A stretch of DNA of 64,000 nt from an uncultured Thermomicrobiales bacterium (GTDB lineage: Bacteria > Chloroflexota > Chloroflexia > Thermomicrobiales > UBA6265), in the NCBI GenBank assembly GCA_902806335.1, contig CADCWG010000131.1:1-64000 (forward strand), given 5' to 3'. The notes beneath the pieces were generated by a model. That model saw nothing but the letters and a program-made list of their open reading frames with translations, was not told the DNA's origin and did no database searches. This document shows, piece after piece, positions 26,862 through 35,949 of the stretch. The first letter of the stretch is position 1. The number at the start of each line of letters is the position of its first letter. Position numbers and translations under genes: made by a program.

Positions 26862-28460
26862 TTGAGCGGTCTCTACATCATCCCGATCCTGGCCGTCCTG
26901 ATCCTGATCCACGAGATCGGGCACTACGCCTCCGCCCGGCTCTGCGGCGTCAAGGTCGAAGAGTTCGGTATCGGCATCCCCCCACGGGTCAAAGGCTGGA
27001 CCCGGAACGGGGTGATCTGGTCGATCAACGCCATCCCCTTCGGCGGCTTCGTGCGCGTCAAGGGCGAGGACGGCGCCGACATGGACCCGGGGTCCATGAA
27101 CACGAAGTCGCCCGCCCAGCGGGCCTTCTTCCTCGCCGCCGGCTCGGCGATGAACGTGCTGCTCGCCATCGTCCTGATGTTCGTCCTCGTCGGGGCGCTG
27201 GGCGTCTCCAACACCAACACCTACGTCAACGACGTCCGGCCCGGCAGCCCCGCCGAGGCCGCCGGTTGGCGGCCGGGCGACCGGATCGTCGCCACCGACG
27301 GCGACGAGGTGGAGTCGGTCGACGACCTGGTCGCCCGGACCGGCGACTCCGCCGGGCGGCGGGTGACCTTCACCCTCGAGCGCGACGGCCAGCGCTTCGA
27401 CTCGACGGTCGTCCCGCGCGAGGACCCGCCCGCCGGGGAAGGCGCCACCGGCATCGTGCTCAGCGAGGCCACCGAGGCCCACGTCGACGTCGACCGTGTC
27501 GAATCGGGCTCCGTGGCCGCCGTGGCCGGCCTCGCCGCGGGCGATCGGATCACGGCCGTCGCCGGCCAGCCCGTCGACGACGAGTTCGCGGTGGCCGAGG
27601 GCCTTCGGCGCGCCCAGGGCTCGACGGTCGCGCTCACCGTCGAGCGCGACGACGCGACGCGCGACGTCACGCTGCCCGTGCCGATCCAGGGTCTCGAGCT
27701 GACGGAGATCGGCTTCGACACCCCCGCCTTCAAGGCCGGCTGGGTCCCCGCGGAGAGCGGCACGATCCGGCTCCTGACCATCGACGGCCAGCCGATCCTC
27801 GATGCCACCGACCTCGCCACCGCGGCCAGGGCACACGCTGGGACTACGGTCTCCGCGATCATCCAGCGGGGCGACGCCCGGATTGGCACCGACCTCGCGG
27901 TGCCCCAGCTTCCGGCCGGCGCCACCGACACCGACGTCGCCGAGGCGATCGGGATCGTCGAGGGCCGGATGCCGTCCGTCTACGACGCGGTCGGCATCGC
28001 GCCCGACGTCGTCCCGATCTACGACCGGGTCTCCCCGAGCCGGATCATCCCGGTGGGCTTCCAGCAGGCGTGGGAGCAGACCCGGGCGATGATCGACGGC
28101 CTCGTCACCCTCCTCACCGGGGGCGCCGACCTGAACCAGCTCGCCGGGCCGATCGGCATGGGCCAGATCACCTCCGAAGCGCTCGCCGCCAGTCCCCTCC
28201 CCACCTGGGCGGTCCTGACCCAGCTCTCGATCCTGCTCTCGCTCAACCTGGCGGTGCTCAACCTGCTGCCGCTCCCGGCCCTCGACGGCGGCCGGCTGTT
28301 CTTCGTCCTGATCGAGCTCCTCCGCGGCGGGCGGCGGATCGCCCCGGAGAAGGAAGGCGTCGTCCACTTCGTCGGCCTGGTCGTCCTGCTGGGCGTGATG
28401 TTCGTGATCGCCTTCGCCGACGTCCGCCGGATCCTCGACGGCGGGTCGTTCTTCCAGTAG
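26862..28460 (+). CDS. rseP: Site-2 protease (RseP/RIP metalloprotease family)
   Basis: Intramembrane zinc metalloprotease that cuts membrane-bound regulators. The first membrane helix carries the zinc motif HEIGH (residues 17-21); GFVRVKGEDGADMDPGSMNTK follows, then a second helix (AMNVLLAIVLMFVLVGAL). Two PDZ domains are clear (NDVRPGSPAEAAGWRPGD and VESGSVAAVAGLAAGD), with a third PDZ-like segment around ILDATDLATAARA, more than the usual one or two. The C-terminal LNLAVLNLLPLPALDGGRL holds the third zinc ligand. The TTG at 26862 directly precedes the first helix but has no clear ribosome-binding site, so the start is uncertain; the open frame continues upstream with non-protein-like composition. 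dxr, a usual neighbour, is absent; ispG follows. Confidence 0.88.
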   Translation: MSGLYIIPILAVLILIHEIGHYASARLCGVKVEEFGIGIPPRVKGWTRNGVIWSINAIPFGGFVRVKGEDGADMDPGSMNTKSPAQRAFFLAAGSAMNVLLAIVLMFVLVGALGVSNTNTYVNDVRPGSPAEAAGWRPGDRIVATDGDEVESVDDLVARTGDSAGRRVTFTLERDGQRFDSTVVPREDPPAGEGATGIVLSEATEAHVDVDRVESGSVAAVAGLAAGDRITAVAGQPVDDEFAVAEGLRRAQGSTVALTVERDDATRDVTLPVPIQGLELTEIGFDTPAFKAGWVPAESGTIRLLTIDGQPILDATDLATAARAHAGTTVSAIIQRGDARIGTDLAVPQLPAGATDTDVAEAIGIVEGRMPSVYDAVGIAPDVVPIYDRVSPSRIIPVGFQQAWEQTRAMIDGLVTLLTGGADLNQLAGPIGMGQITSEALAASPLPTWAVLTQLSILLSLNLAVLNLLPLPALDGGRLFFVLIELLRGGRRIAPEKEGVVHFVGLVVLLGVMFVIAFADVRRILDGGSFFQ

Positions 28461-28576
28461 GCACCCCGTCGGACTCGAACCCCCGCGCTGCACCCCGGCG
28501 GAGCGGGCCCGACCGGTGCCTCCGTCGCCCGCCGGGTCGTAGGGGGCCGATCACGGTCGATGCCGTGTGGGGGCCG

Positions 28577-28611
28577 ACGGCCAGGCGCCGCGCCGACCGG
28601 CGCCTGGCCGT
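28577..28611 (+). terminator. 14-bp perfect hairpin after rseP
   Basis: ACGGCCAGGCGCCG (28577-28590) pairs with CGGCGCCTGGCCGT (28598-28611) around a 7-nt loop, 117 bases after the rseP stop and before ispG. Another imperfect inverted repeat (AGGCACC near 28459 with GGTGCCT near 28515) lies directly after the stop. Confidence 0.6.
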
Positions 28612-28714
28612 AGCCCGGCCGGGCCGTGCCGTGGCGGGCGCGACGTAGAATAGGGACAGCATCCGTTCCGCCCGCGCCCCGACCCCTACCCCCCCTACCC
28701 CAGGAGCCTCAGCG

Positions 28715-29896
28715 ATGTCTCTCGTCGCGCCTCGCCGCAAGACCCGCGTCCTCGATGTCGGCGGTGTCAAGATCGGCGGCGACAACCCGATCGTCGTCCA
28801 GTCGATGGCCACCGCCGACACCCGCGACCCGGTCGCGACCCTCGCCCAGATCCGCGACCTCGCCGAGGCCGGGTGCGAGATCGTCCGGATCGCCGTGCCC
28901 GACCGCAAGGCCGCCGCGGCGCTGCCCGAGATCGTCCCCCACTCGCCCGTCCCCCTGATCGCCGATATCCACTTCGAGCACACCCTCGCGCTGAAGGCGC
29001 TCGACGCCGGGATCCACGGCCTGCGCCTCAACCCGGGCAACATCCGCAAGGCGGAGGATGTTCGGGAAGTGGTCCGCAAGGCGAAGGATCGGCGGACCCC
29101 GATCCGGATCGGGGTCAACTTCGGCAGCGTCGCGCCGATGACCGAGGACTTCGTCGACGAGATGGCCCAGCGCGGCGCCAGCCAGCTCGAGCTGCGCGCC
29201 GAGTGGCTCGTCCGGTCGGCGCTCGGGCACATCCGAATCCTCGAGGACCTGGACTTCTTCGACATCAAGGTCAGCCTCAAGGCGTTCGAGGTGCCGGTCC
29301 TGCTCGAGGCGTACCAGCGCTTCGCCCGCCTCGACAACGACTACCCCCTGCACCTGGGAGTCACGGAGGCCGGTACGCCGCGGGCGGGCAGCGTCCGCTC
29401 CGCGGTGGGCATCGGCACGCTGCTCGCCCTCGGCATCGGCGACACGATCCGGGTCTCGCTGACGACCGATCCGAAGGAAGAGGTCTTCGTCGCCTACGAG
29501 ATCCTCAAGAGCCTGGAGCTGCGCACCAAGGGCGCGACGATGATCGCCTGTCCGACCTGCGGGCGGGTCGAGGTCGACCTCTTCAAGCTCGCGAACCAGG
29601 TCGACGACTACCTCGCGACGGTGGTGGAACCGATCCGGGTGGCCGTCATGGGTTGCGTGGTCAACGGTCCCGGCGAGGCCCGCGACGCCGACGTCGGCCT
29701 CGCCGCCGGCAACAGCAAGGGGGTCATCTTCCGCAAGGGCAAGATCGTGAAGACGGTCGCCGAGGCGGACATGCTCGATGCCCTCAAGGCCGAGATCGAC
29801 CAGGTGATCGAGGACCGCCGCAACGGGATCATCGACGAGGGCCCCGACGAGACGATGGGGCGCTACAAGCCGACGCTGACCCTGACGGCCGTCTAG
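28715..29896 (+). CDS. ispG: (E)-4-hydroxy-3-methylbut-2-enyl-diphosphate synthase
   Basis: [4Fe-4S] enzyme of the MEP isoprenoid pathway that converts methylerythritol cyclodiphosphate to HMBPP. The 393-residue short form lacks the plant-type insert. It begins RVLDVGGVKIGGDNPIVVQSMA, has the TIM-barrel segments IADIHFEHTLALKAL and LRLNPGNIRKAEDV, and the C-terminal cluster ligands in ACPTCGR and MGCVVNGPGE with the conserved Glu. The ATG at 28715 has AGGAG 8 bases upstream. It follows rseP, from which it is separated by a hairpin, so it probably has its own promoter. Isoprenoids made here feed menaquinone synthesis by MenA, encoded 3.4 kb downstream. Confidence 0.97.
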   Translation: MSLVAPRRKTRVLDVGGVKIGGDNPIVVQSMATADTRDPVATLAQIRDLAEAGCEIVRIAVPDRKAAAALPEIVPHSPVPLIADIHFEHTLALKALDAGIHGLRLNPGNIRKAEDVREVVRKAKDRRTPIRIGVNFGSVAPMTEDFVDEMAQRGASQLELRAEWLVRSALGHIRILEDLDFFDIKVSLKAFEVPVLLEAYQRFARLDNDYPLHLGVTEAGTPRAGSVRSAVGIGTLLALGIGDTIRVSLTTDPKEEVFVAYEILKSLELRTKGATMIACPTCGRVEVDLFKLANQVDDYLATVVEPIRVAVMGCVVNGPGEARDADVGLAAGNSKGVIFRKGKIVKTVAEADMLDALKAEIDQVIEDRRNGIIDEGPDETMGRYKPTLTLTAV

Positions 29897-30103
29897 GCCC
29901 CGGCGACCGTCTCGGGCACCATCTCGCCCGTGCTTCCTGTGCTCGGCGCCCGCGGCGGCGGACCTCGCCGGGGTGTCGCTTCCGACGGTGTGGACGGGGA
30001 CTGCTCACGGCCGGGCCGAGGCGATGCGGCGTCTGGGGACAGGACCGCAGCCCGTGGCTGTGGCAGGCCCGGCCCGACGCCGTAGCCGAAGATCGTTCAA
30101 ACA

Positions 30104-30133
30104 TTCACAAAGTCCGCAGCGCCCGGGTATACT
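30104..30133 (+). promoter_or_regulatory. Promoter of the SsuABC-like transporter operon
   Basis: TTCACA (30104-30109, 4 of 6) and TATACT (30128-30133, 5 of 6) are 18 bases apart. The start would be near 30140, about 70 bases before the ATG at 30213. The rest of the 316-base gap after ispG (29897-30212) shows no gene and no known riboswitch motif. Confidence 0.6.
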
Positions 30134-30212
30134 CTTGCCTAGGAGCGGCCCGCGCCGTGGCGCGCGGCGATCGGACTCGCGGCGTGAGGAATGCTCGGAA
30201 AGCTGGCGACCG

Positions 30213-31373
30213 ATGACACGCACGGGTAGTCGGTACGTGGTGATAGCCCTCGTCCTGGTGCTCGCGGCGATGGCGCCCGTCCCCAACGTCGGCGCCGCCG
30301 GACAGGTCGTCGCCGCCGGCGCCCTCGCCCAGGGACCGGCGGATGCCTGTGCCCCGCTGGTCGAGCGTCGGCCCGCCACGCCCCGGCCGGCATCGTCGCC
30401 CGTGACCGCCGGCCTCGCGGACCCCGCGCCCGCGCCCGCCGAACGGACGTCGGTGACGGTCGGGTTCGTTCCGATCTCGATCTACGCGCCCCTCTTCGTC
30501 GCCTTCGAGAAGGGCTACTACGCGGACGAGGGTCTCGACGTGACCCTGGAGCCGCTCGCGGGCGGTAGCGACCTGATCACGCTGACCGCCAACGGCGAGT
30601 TCGACGTCGCCGCCGCGGGCGCCGGGCCGGCCTTCTGGAACGCGATGGCCCTCGACCTCCCGGTCACGGTCGTCGCCCCGGGCCACGCCGAGGGGTCTCC
30701 GGTCGCCACCCCGCTGATGATCTCCCGGGAAGCGTGCGAGTCCGGGGCGATCACCCGGGTCGCCGACCTGCGCGGCAAGCGCGTCTCGGTCAACGCCCCC
30801 GGCGCCACCGAGTTCTGGCTCGGACGGGCGCTGGCGACCGATGGCCTGACGATCGACGACGTCGACGAGCAGTTCCTCGCCTTTCCCGAGGCCGTCGCCG
30901 CCCTCGCCTCCGGCGCGATCGACGCCGCGATGGTCGGGGAGCCGCTGGCGACCCAGGCCGAGCAGCAGGGGATCGCCAGCCGCCTGCTTGACGACTTCCC
31001 CGTCCAGGACGTCCAGCCGACCACGGTGATCGCCAACGACGGGTTCCTCGCGGACCACCCCGACGCGGCGAACGGCTTCGCGGTCGCCTACCTGCGGGCC
31101 GTCCGCGACCTGTCCGGTGCCGGCTTCAAGGCGCCGGAGAACCTGGCGATCATCGAGCGCTACACGGGGGTGCCCGCGGATCTGGTCGCCGAGGCGGTCC
31201 AGCCCGTCTTCGTCCCGAACGGCGTCATTGACCTGGCCAGCCTCGGGGAGCTCCAGACCTTCTTCCGCGGTCGGGGGCAACTCGAGTACGAGACCGACAT
31301 CGACCCCGGGACGATCGTCGACCTCCGCTACATGGACGCCGCGCTGGCGCGGCTCGGTCCCTACGCGTCGTAG
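30213..31373 (+). CDS. ABC transporter substrate-binding protein, NMT1/SsuA family
   Basis: A 386-residue secreted solute-binding protein. A signal segment (YVVIALVLVLAAMAPVPNVGA) and a Pro/Ala-rich spacer of about 50 residues precede the domain: VTVGFVPISIYAPLFVAFEKGYY, VTLEPLAGGSDLITLTANGEFDVAAAGAGP, ADLRGKRVSVNAPGATEFWL and AVAALASGAIDAAMVGEPLAT, all typical of SsuA/TauA/NMT1-type proteins. Ligands in this family include sulfonates, nitrate, taurine and the thiamine precursor HMP; the sequence does not decide. It is the first gene of a three-gene transporter unit, followed by a hairpin and the ATPase. The ATG lies 33 bases downstream of a GAGGAATG word; no strong ribosome-binding site is next to it. 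Confidence 0.88.
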   Translation: MTRTGSRYVVIALVLVLAAMAPVPNVGAAGQVVAAGALAQGPADACAPLVERRPATPRPASSPVTAGLADPAPAPAERTSVTVGFVPISIYAPLFVAFEKGYYADEGLDVTLEPLAGGSDLITLTANGEFDVAAAGAGPAFWNAMALDLPVTVVAPGHAEGSPVATPLMISREACESGAITRVADLRGKRVSVNAPGATEFWLGRALATDGLTIDDVDEQFLAFPEAVAALASGAIDAAMVGEPLATQAEQQGIASRLLDDFPVQDVQPTTVIANDGFLADHPDAANGFAVAYLRAVRDLSGAGFKAPENLAIIERYTGVPADLVAEAVQPVFVPNGVIDLASLGELQTFFRGRGQLEYETDIDPGTIVDLRYMDAALARLGPYAS

Positions 31374-31411
31374 GCCCGCGAGCGACCGGCGAGCACGGCC
31401 GCTCGCGGGCC
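31373..31411 (+). other. 12-bp perfect hairpin between binding protein and ATPase genes
   Basis: GGCCCGCGAGCG (31373-31384) pairs with CGCTCGCGGGCC (31400-31411) around a 15-nt loop; the left arm begins on the last base of the stop codon. Placed inside an operon, it could protect the upstream message or partly terminate, so that more binding protein than ATPase is made. Confidence 0.6.
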
Positions 31412-31425
31412 AGGATGGATTCGTC

Positions 31426-32313
31426 ATGGCGGCCCTCGCGCCGGTCCGACCACAGACACCGCTCCCGGCGCGCCCGGTCGCGCCGGCCGCGCCGGTGGCC
31501 ACCCCCCGCGCGCTGGCCGGCGGGCAGATTGTGGCGACGGGGTTGGGCCGCCGGTTCGAGGTGGCCGATGGGTGGGTCGACGCGATCCGAGACGTCGACC
31601 TCGCCGTCGCCCCCGGCGAGTTCTGCGTGCTCGTCGGGCCATCGGGCTGCGGCAAGACGACGCTGCTGCGGATCCTCGCCGGGCTCGACCGGCCGACGTC
31701 CGGCACGCTGGACCTGGCCGGCCCGGCGGGCGGTCCCCCGCGGAACGCGATGGTGTTCCAGGGCCGCTCCGTCTTCCCCTGGCTGACCGTTCGCGCCAAT
31801 GTCGAGTACGGCCTCAAGCTGCGCGGGGTCGGGCGCCGAGAGCGGCGGGCGGTCTCTGACCGCCTGCTGGAGACGGTCGGGCTGGCCGGGTTCGCCCGCA
31901 CCTACCCCCACCAGCTCTCCGGGGGGATGCGCCAGCGCGTCGCCATCGCGCGGGCGCTCGCCGTCGACCCCGACATCCTGCTGATGGACGAGCCGTTCGG
32001 CGCCCTCGACGAGCAGACGCGGTACCTGCTCCAGGACGAACTGCTGCGGATCTGGGAATCCACGGGGAAGACGGTGGTGTTCATCACCCACTCGATCGAC
32101 GAGGCGATCACCCTGGCCGACACGATCGTCGTGATGGGCGCGCGCCCGGGAACCGTGAAGGCGACCATCCCCGTGCCGTTCTCCCGTCCCCGCGGTCTCG
32201 CCCAGGTCCGGTCGGACCCGGCGTCGGCGCGCATCTTCGAGCAGGTCTGGGGTCTCCTCCGCGACGAAGTCCGCGACGCCCGTGCGGCTCGCGGCCCGGT
32301 CGTCCTCCGATGA
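31426..32313 (+). CDS. ABC transporter ATP-binding protein, SsuB/TauB family
   Basis: The 295-residue ATPase of the same importer: Walker A GPSGCGKTT, Q-loop MVFQGRSVFPWLTV, signature LSGGMRQRVAIARAL, Walker B ILLMDEPFGALDEQTR and switch His in VVFITHSIDEA. The sequence FPWLTVRANVEYGL is typical of the nitrate/sulfonate/taurine family. About 30 Pro/Ala-rich residues precede the domain. The ATG at 31426 is 52 bases after the binding-protein stop, and the stop overlaps the permease start by four bases (ATGA). Confidence 0.93.
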   Translation: MAALAPVRPQTPLPARPVAPAAPVATPRALAGGQIVATGLGRRFEVADGWVDAIRDVDLAVAPGEFCVLVGPSGCGKTTLLRILAGLDRPTSGTLDLAGPAGGPPRNAMVFQGRSVFPWLTVRANVEYGLKLRGVGRRERRAVSDRLLETVGLAGFARTYPHQLSGGMRQRVAIARALAVDPDILLMDEPFGALDEQTRYLLQDELLRIWESTGKTVVFITHSIDEAITLADTIVVMGARPGTVKATIPVPFSRPRGLAQVRSDPASARIFEQVWGLLRDEVRDARAARGPVVLR

Positions 32314-33188
32314 ACGCGCTCCGCACACCCCGCGAGGTCCCCGGCTCGGCGCCCGGCAGGGGGCCGGCAACGGTTCGCCTCGATCCCACCCCGGTCCGTC
32401 CGCGGGGCGCCCGCCGCGGACGCCTCTCGCGCCGTCTGCAGGGCGTCGTCCTCTCGCTATTCGGCCCGATCGTCCTGCTCGGCGCGTGGGAAGCGCTCTC
32501 TCGCACCGCCACGATCGACCCGCGGTTCTGGCCGGCACCGTCGTCGCTCGTCGCCACGGCTCGGGACCTCGTCGTCGAAGACGGACTGCTCCACGACGTG
32601 CGGCTCAGCCTCGTCCGTGTCCTGGGGGGGTTCGCGCTGGGCGCGATCCCCGGCGTGGCGCTCGGCCTCGCGATGGGGCTGTCGTGGCCGGTGCGGGCCT
32701 TGATCATGCCGCTCGCGTCCACGATCTATGCGCTGCCAAAGATCGCCCTCCTGCCGCTCGTGATCATCGCCCTCGGGCTCGGCGAGGCGTCGAAGCTGGC
32801 AATCGTCGCGATTTCGATCTTCTTCCTGGTCGTGCTCAACACGATGGGCGGCGTGCTGGCGATCGACCGGTCGTACCGGGACGTCGCGCGCAACCTCGGC
32901 GCGAGCCGGCTCGAGGTCTTCGTCACGGTGGCCCTCCCTGGTGCCCTGCCGGCGATCTTCACCGGCCTCCGGCTGGCGCTCGGCTTCGCCCTGACCGTGA
33001 TCGTCGGGACGGAGTTCCTCTCGTCGCGGGACGGCGGGATCGGCGACCTGATCTGGCAGAGCTACCAGACCCTGGCGATCCAGAAGATGTTCGTCGGCCT
33101 GTTCGCGACCGCCATCCTGGGATGGGCGCTGACGGCAGCGCTCGATCTGGTCGAGCGCCTGGTCATCCCCTGGCGGCAGGTCGACTGA
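32310..33188 (+). CDS. ABC transporter permease, SsuC/TauC family
   Basis: A 292-residue inner-membrane permease, start overlapping the ATPase stop (ATGA). About 45 basic, Pro/Arg-rich residues precede the first helix (VVLSLFGPIVLLGAWEAL). Typical family segments include DPRFWPAPSSLVATARDL, SLVRVLGGFALGAIPGVALGLAMG, the EAA-loop-like NLGASRLEVFVTVALPGALPAI with conserved Gly, and FALTVIVGTEFLSS. It completes a binding protein-ATPase-permease importer with unknown substrate. menA starts 86 bases later and may be read from the same transcript. Confidence 0.93.
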   Translation: MNALRTPREVPGSAPGRGPATVRLDPTPVRPRGARRGRLSRRLQGVVLSLFGPIVLLGAWEALSRTATIDPRFWPAPSSLVATARDLVVEDGLLHDVRLSLVRVLGGFALGAIPGVALGLAMGLSWPVRALIMPLASTIYALPKIALLPLVIIALGLGEASKLAIVAISIFFLVVLNTMGGVLAIDRSYRDVARNLGASRLEVFVTVALPGALPAIFTGLRLALGFALTVIVGTEFLSSRDGGIGDLIWQSYQTLAIQKMFVGLFATAILGWALTAALDLVERLVIPWRQVD

Positions 33189-33274
33189 TCGGAGCCGAGT
33201 ACGGGACAGCGCTGGCCAGCTGGGTGCAAGCAGGCGCCACCTGGAACGCGACGGCGACGGAGGAGGTCTGACGG

Positions 33275-34246
33275 GTGGACGCAGGAGGGCGTGGGCTAGC
33301 CGGGCAGCGGTTACTTAATCGTGGCGCCTCCCGGCCCTCGGCGCCCGGCCGGGTCGCCGTCTGGCTCAAGGCGGTCCGCGTCTTCTCGTTCACCGCCTCG
33401 GTGGTGCCGATCCTCGTGGGGAGCGCCGTCGCCAGCTATCACGGCGCCGTCTCGCTGCCGTTGAGCCTGGCGATGCTCCTGGCATCGGTCGCCTGCCACG
33501 CCGGCTGCAACCTGGCCAACGACTACCACGACCACCAGCGGGGTACCGACACGGCCGAGTCGCTCGGGCCGAGCGGGGTGATCCAGAGCGGGCTACTCTC
33601 GGCAGAGCGGGTTCGGACCGGGATGCTCGTCGCGTTTGGCACCGCCAGCGCACTTGGCCTCAGCATCGTCGCGGCGACCGGGTGGCAGATCCTGGTTCTG
33701 GCGCTCGCGTGCCTCGCCGCCGCCTACTTCTACACGGGAGGACCGAGGCCGCTGGCCTACATTGCGCTTGGCGAGGTGACGGTCTTCCTGGCGATGGGAC
33801 CGGCGATGGTCGTTGGTAGCGCCTATGTGCTGACGGGTCGGGTCACCACGGTCGCCCTGCTGGCCTCCCTCCCGGTCGGACTCCTGGTGGCCGCGATCCT
33901 CCATGCCAATAACGTCCGCGACATGGACCTCGACCGCGCCGCCGGCAAGGTCACGGTGGCGACCTGGCGCGGCCGTGGGTTCGCGAACGCCGAGTTCGCG
34001 GCGCTGGTCGGCCTCGCCTATCCGACGACCCTGTCGCTGGTCGTCGTCGACCGTGGCCTCTGGCCGGCGCTGCTCCCGCTTGCCACCGGGCCGTTCGCCG
34101 TCGGGCTCATTCGGTCGCTGGTGGGAGCGACGACACCCCAGGGGCTGAACAAGGCGCTCCGCGAGACCGCCCGGCTGCACTTCCGCTTCGGACTCCTGCT
34201 CGCCGTGGGCCTGCTCCTGGCCACTGCCATCGGTGAGCTCGGGTGA
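33275..34246 (+). CDS. menA: 1,4-dihydroxy-2-naphthoate prenyltransferase (MenA/UbiA family)
   Basis: Membrane prenyltransferase of 323 residues that attaches a polyprenyl chain to dihydroxynaphthoate in menaquinone synthesis. The first Asp-rich prenyl-diphosphate site is NLANDYHDHQRGTD and the second is NNVRDMDLDRAAGK, both in the form typical of MenA rather than UbiA; about eight hydrophobic segments are present. The GTG at 33275 has GGAGGAGG 8 bases upstream. Its product lipid is the likely electron carrier of this organism. No other men gene is in the window. Confidence 0.9.
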   Translation: MDAGGRGLAGQRLLNRGASRPSAPGRVAVWLKAVRVFSFTASVVPILVGSAVASYHGAVSLPLSLAMLLASVACHAGCNLANDYHDHQRGTDTAESLGPSGVIQSGLLSAERVRTGMLVAFGTASALGLSIVAATGWQILVLALACLAAAYFYTGGPRPLAYIALGEVTVFLAMGPAMVVGSAYVLTGRVTTVALLASLPVGLLVAAILHANNVRDMDLDRAAGKVTVATWRGRGFANAEFAALVGLAYPTTLSLVVVDRGLWPALLPLATGPFAVGLIRSLVGATTPQGLNKALRETARLHFRFGLLLAVGLLLATAIGELG

Positions 34247-34420
34247 ACGGCAAGACTCGGACTGCCGCTTCGTCTCGCGAGGTGCCGACGGATTGGTGGC
34301 GTTCCTCGGTCGATATGTTGCCCGATCGGCATCGAGTTGGTCTCTGGTGGAAGGGCTCGACGACGTGTCCATCCTGACGGCTATCGGGCGCGGGCGGCCC
34401 TTTCCCATCGGGGTGTCGCG

Positions 34421-35266
34421 GTGAGGCGGACGCGAGTCGGCGTGGTCTCGGGCGCCATCGGTCTCGCGGCCGTCTCCTGCGGGCTGCTCGCGCATGCCCG
34501 CCACATCGCCCCCTACCGACCCGTCGTCCAACGGATAGCGCTGCCGCTCCCGCCCGGTCACGGCCACCTCGCGGAGCTGACCATCGGGTTCCTCTCCGAC
34601 ACGCATGTCGGCCCGTCGTTCTCCATCGTCGACCTCGCTCGGGCGTGTCACCTGCTGGCGAGCGTGCGTCCCGATCTCGTCCTTCTCGGCGGCGACTACG
34701 TCTCGGAGACGACCCGGTACATTGATGAGGCGGCGCCCCTCCTCGCCACGCTGGTCCGGAGGGCGCCACTCGGCGGGTATGCCGTGCTCGGCAACCACGA
34801 CATGCACCGCCGTGGCGAACCGGTCGCGGCGGCCCTCCGGTCCTGCGGGATCCCGGTGCTCCGTGACCGCGCCGCCCGCGTCGACACCGGGCGTAGTTCG
34901 CTCTGGGTCGTCGGCATCGACGAGACCCTGATCGCCCGCGGCGACCCCGCCCAAGCGTTCGCGGCGGTTCCACCCGGCGCCGCGGCCCTCGCGCTGTGGC
35001 ACGAACCCGACCGAGCGGCCGAGGCCGCCCGCCGCGGGGCGTTCGCCCAGCTCTCCGGGCACACCCATGGCGGCCAGATCCGGCTGCCCCGGATCGGCGC
35101 CCTCGTCGTCCCGCCCCACGGTCGCCGGTTCGTGATCGGGCTCAACCACGCGGATGGGATGCCGGTCTACACGTCTCGGGGCGCCGGCGTCTACCGCCCG
35201 CCGCTGCGGTTCAACTGCCCGCCCGAGGTCACCCTCTTCACGTTGACCGCCGGAGGCGCCGATTAA
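34421..35266 (+). CDS. Membrane-anchored metallophosphoesterase (YaeI-like)
   Basis: A 281-residue protein with an N-terminal membrane anchor (VGVVSGAIGLAAVSCGLLA) and a calcineurin-like phosphoesterase domain with all five metal motifs: SDTHVGPSF, GGDYVSE, GNHDMHRRGE, a His in LALWHEPD, and GHTHGGQIRLP. The end YTSRGAGVYRPPLRFNCPPEVTL is typical of the YaeI/YkuE group, which acts on membrane lipids or nucleotides such as UDP-diacylglucosamine; the substrate here is unknown. The GTG at 34421 has a GGGGTG 6 bases upstream; other starts in the same frame upstream have weaker support. It lies 174 bases after menA. Confidence 0.87.
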   Translation: MRRTRVGVVSGAIGLAAVSCGLLAHARHIAPYRPVVQRIALPLPPGHGHLAELTIGFLSDTHVGPSFSIVDLARACHLLASVRPDLVLLGGDYVSETTRYIDEAAPLLATLVRRAPLGGYAVLGNHDMHRRGEPVAAALRSCGIPVLRDRAARVDTGRSSLWVVGIDETLIARGDPAQAFAAVPPGAAALALWHEPDRAAEAARRGAFAQLSGHTHGGQIRLPRIGALVVPPHGRRFVIGLNHADGMPVYTSRGAGVYRPPLRFNCPPEVTLFTLTAGGAD

Positions 35267-35949
35267 CCGGGCTCGACCTCAGGGAGCGACCGTGCTGCCC
35301 GGCGTCCATGGCCGGGTGGCTGTGGATATGGAGGCGAGCCTGCCAACCTGACAGGCGTGATCGCCAGTCGGTGGGCTGCGCCCGATCTCAGCCAGCGGCT
35401 CGCCTTCTCAACCGATGAGCGAGGGTTCCGGTTTCACAGCGTCCGCGTGATCGCCGCACGGTGATTCCCCGCTGCCACAGGCACGAAGTGAACACCCGCG
35501 GTTCTCCGTTGCCCGTCAAGAGCCAGCCGGCCTCTGGCTGGGCGCCGGAGCTCGGGTCCAGATCGGGGTGGGCCCGGACATCACCCCGCCACCGATGCCT
35601 CTTTCGCTCGCACAGCGTCCCTGAGACGAGATGCAGCTGTTCGTTGTCTGTATGGGGGACGCAGTCGGCGCCGCCCGCCCAACGCAAACCGGTGGAGCTT
35701 GGGACCGGCTTGACAAGACCGCCCCCAGCGAGCCGATCACCCCGCCACTCGGCGCCGTGCCATGGACGAAACTGTCAGAGTCACGGGCCTCGGTCCCGCC
35801 TCGCGCGCCGTAGGCTCACCCTCCGAGCGCCTGCTCGGCGACCATCGCTCCACCCGGCGGGACGCGGCCACGCCGGTGCGGTGGGCGAGATCGAAGCCAC
35901 GGACAGGTGCGAAGCCCGGTCCAGACACTGGCATGTGATCGACTCAGCC
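35267..35949. other. Long intergenic stretch without a recognisable gene
   Basis: Nearly 700 bases with several open frames (up to 170 codons on the plus strand from 35461) rich in Arg, Ser, Pro and Cys, with no domain, signal or membrane segment and no ribosome-binding site. The composition is less GC-rich than the genes around it. No tRNA, hairpin or repeat stands out. It may be decayed coding sequence. Confidence 0.45.

Noticed and set aside
28459..28530. Possible tRNA remnant: GGGTTCGAGTCC-like sequence on the minus strand with a 7-bp AGGCACC/GGTGCCT pair around it
   Set aside because: The T-arm stem does not pair beyond two bases and the enclosed length is too short for a tRNA; it is more likely part of an inverted repeat after rseP.
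29897..30212. TPP or other riboswitch before the NMT1/SsuA-type importer
   Set aside because: The conserved CTGAGA and related THI-box words are absent, and a normal promoter lies only 80 bases before the start codon.
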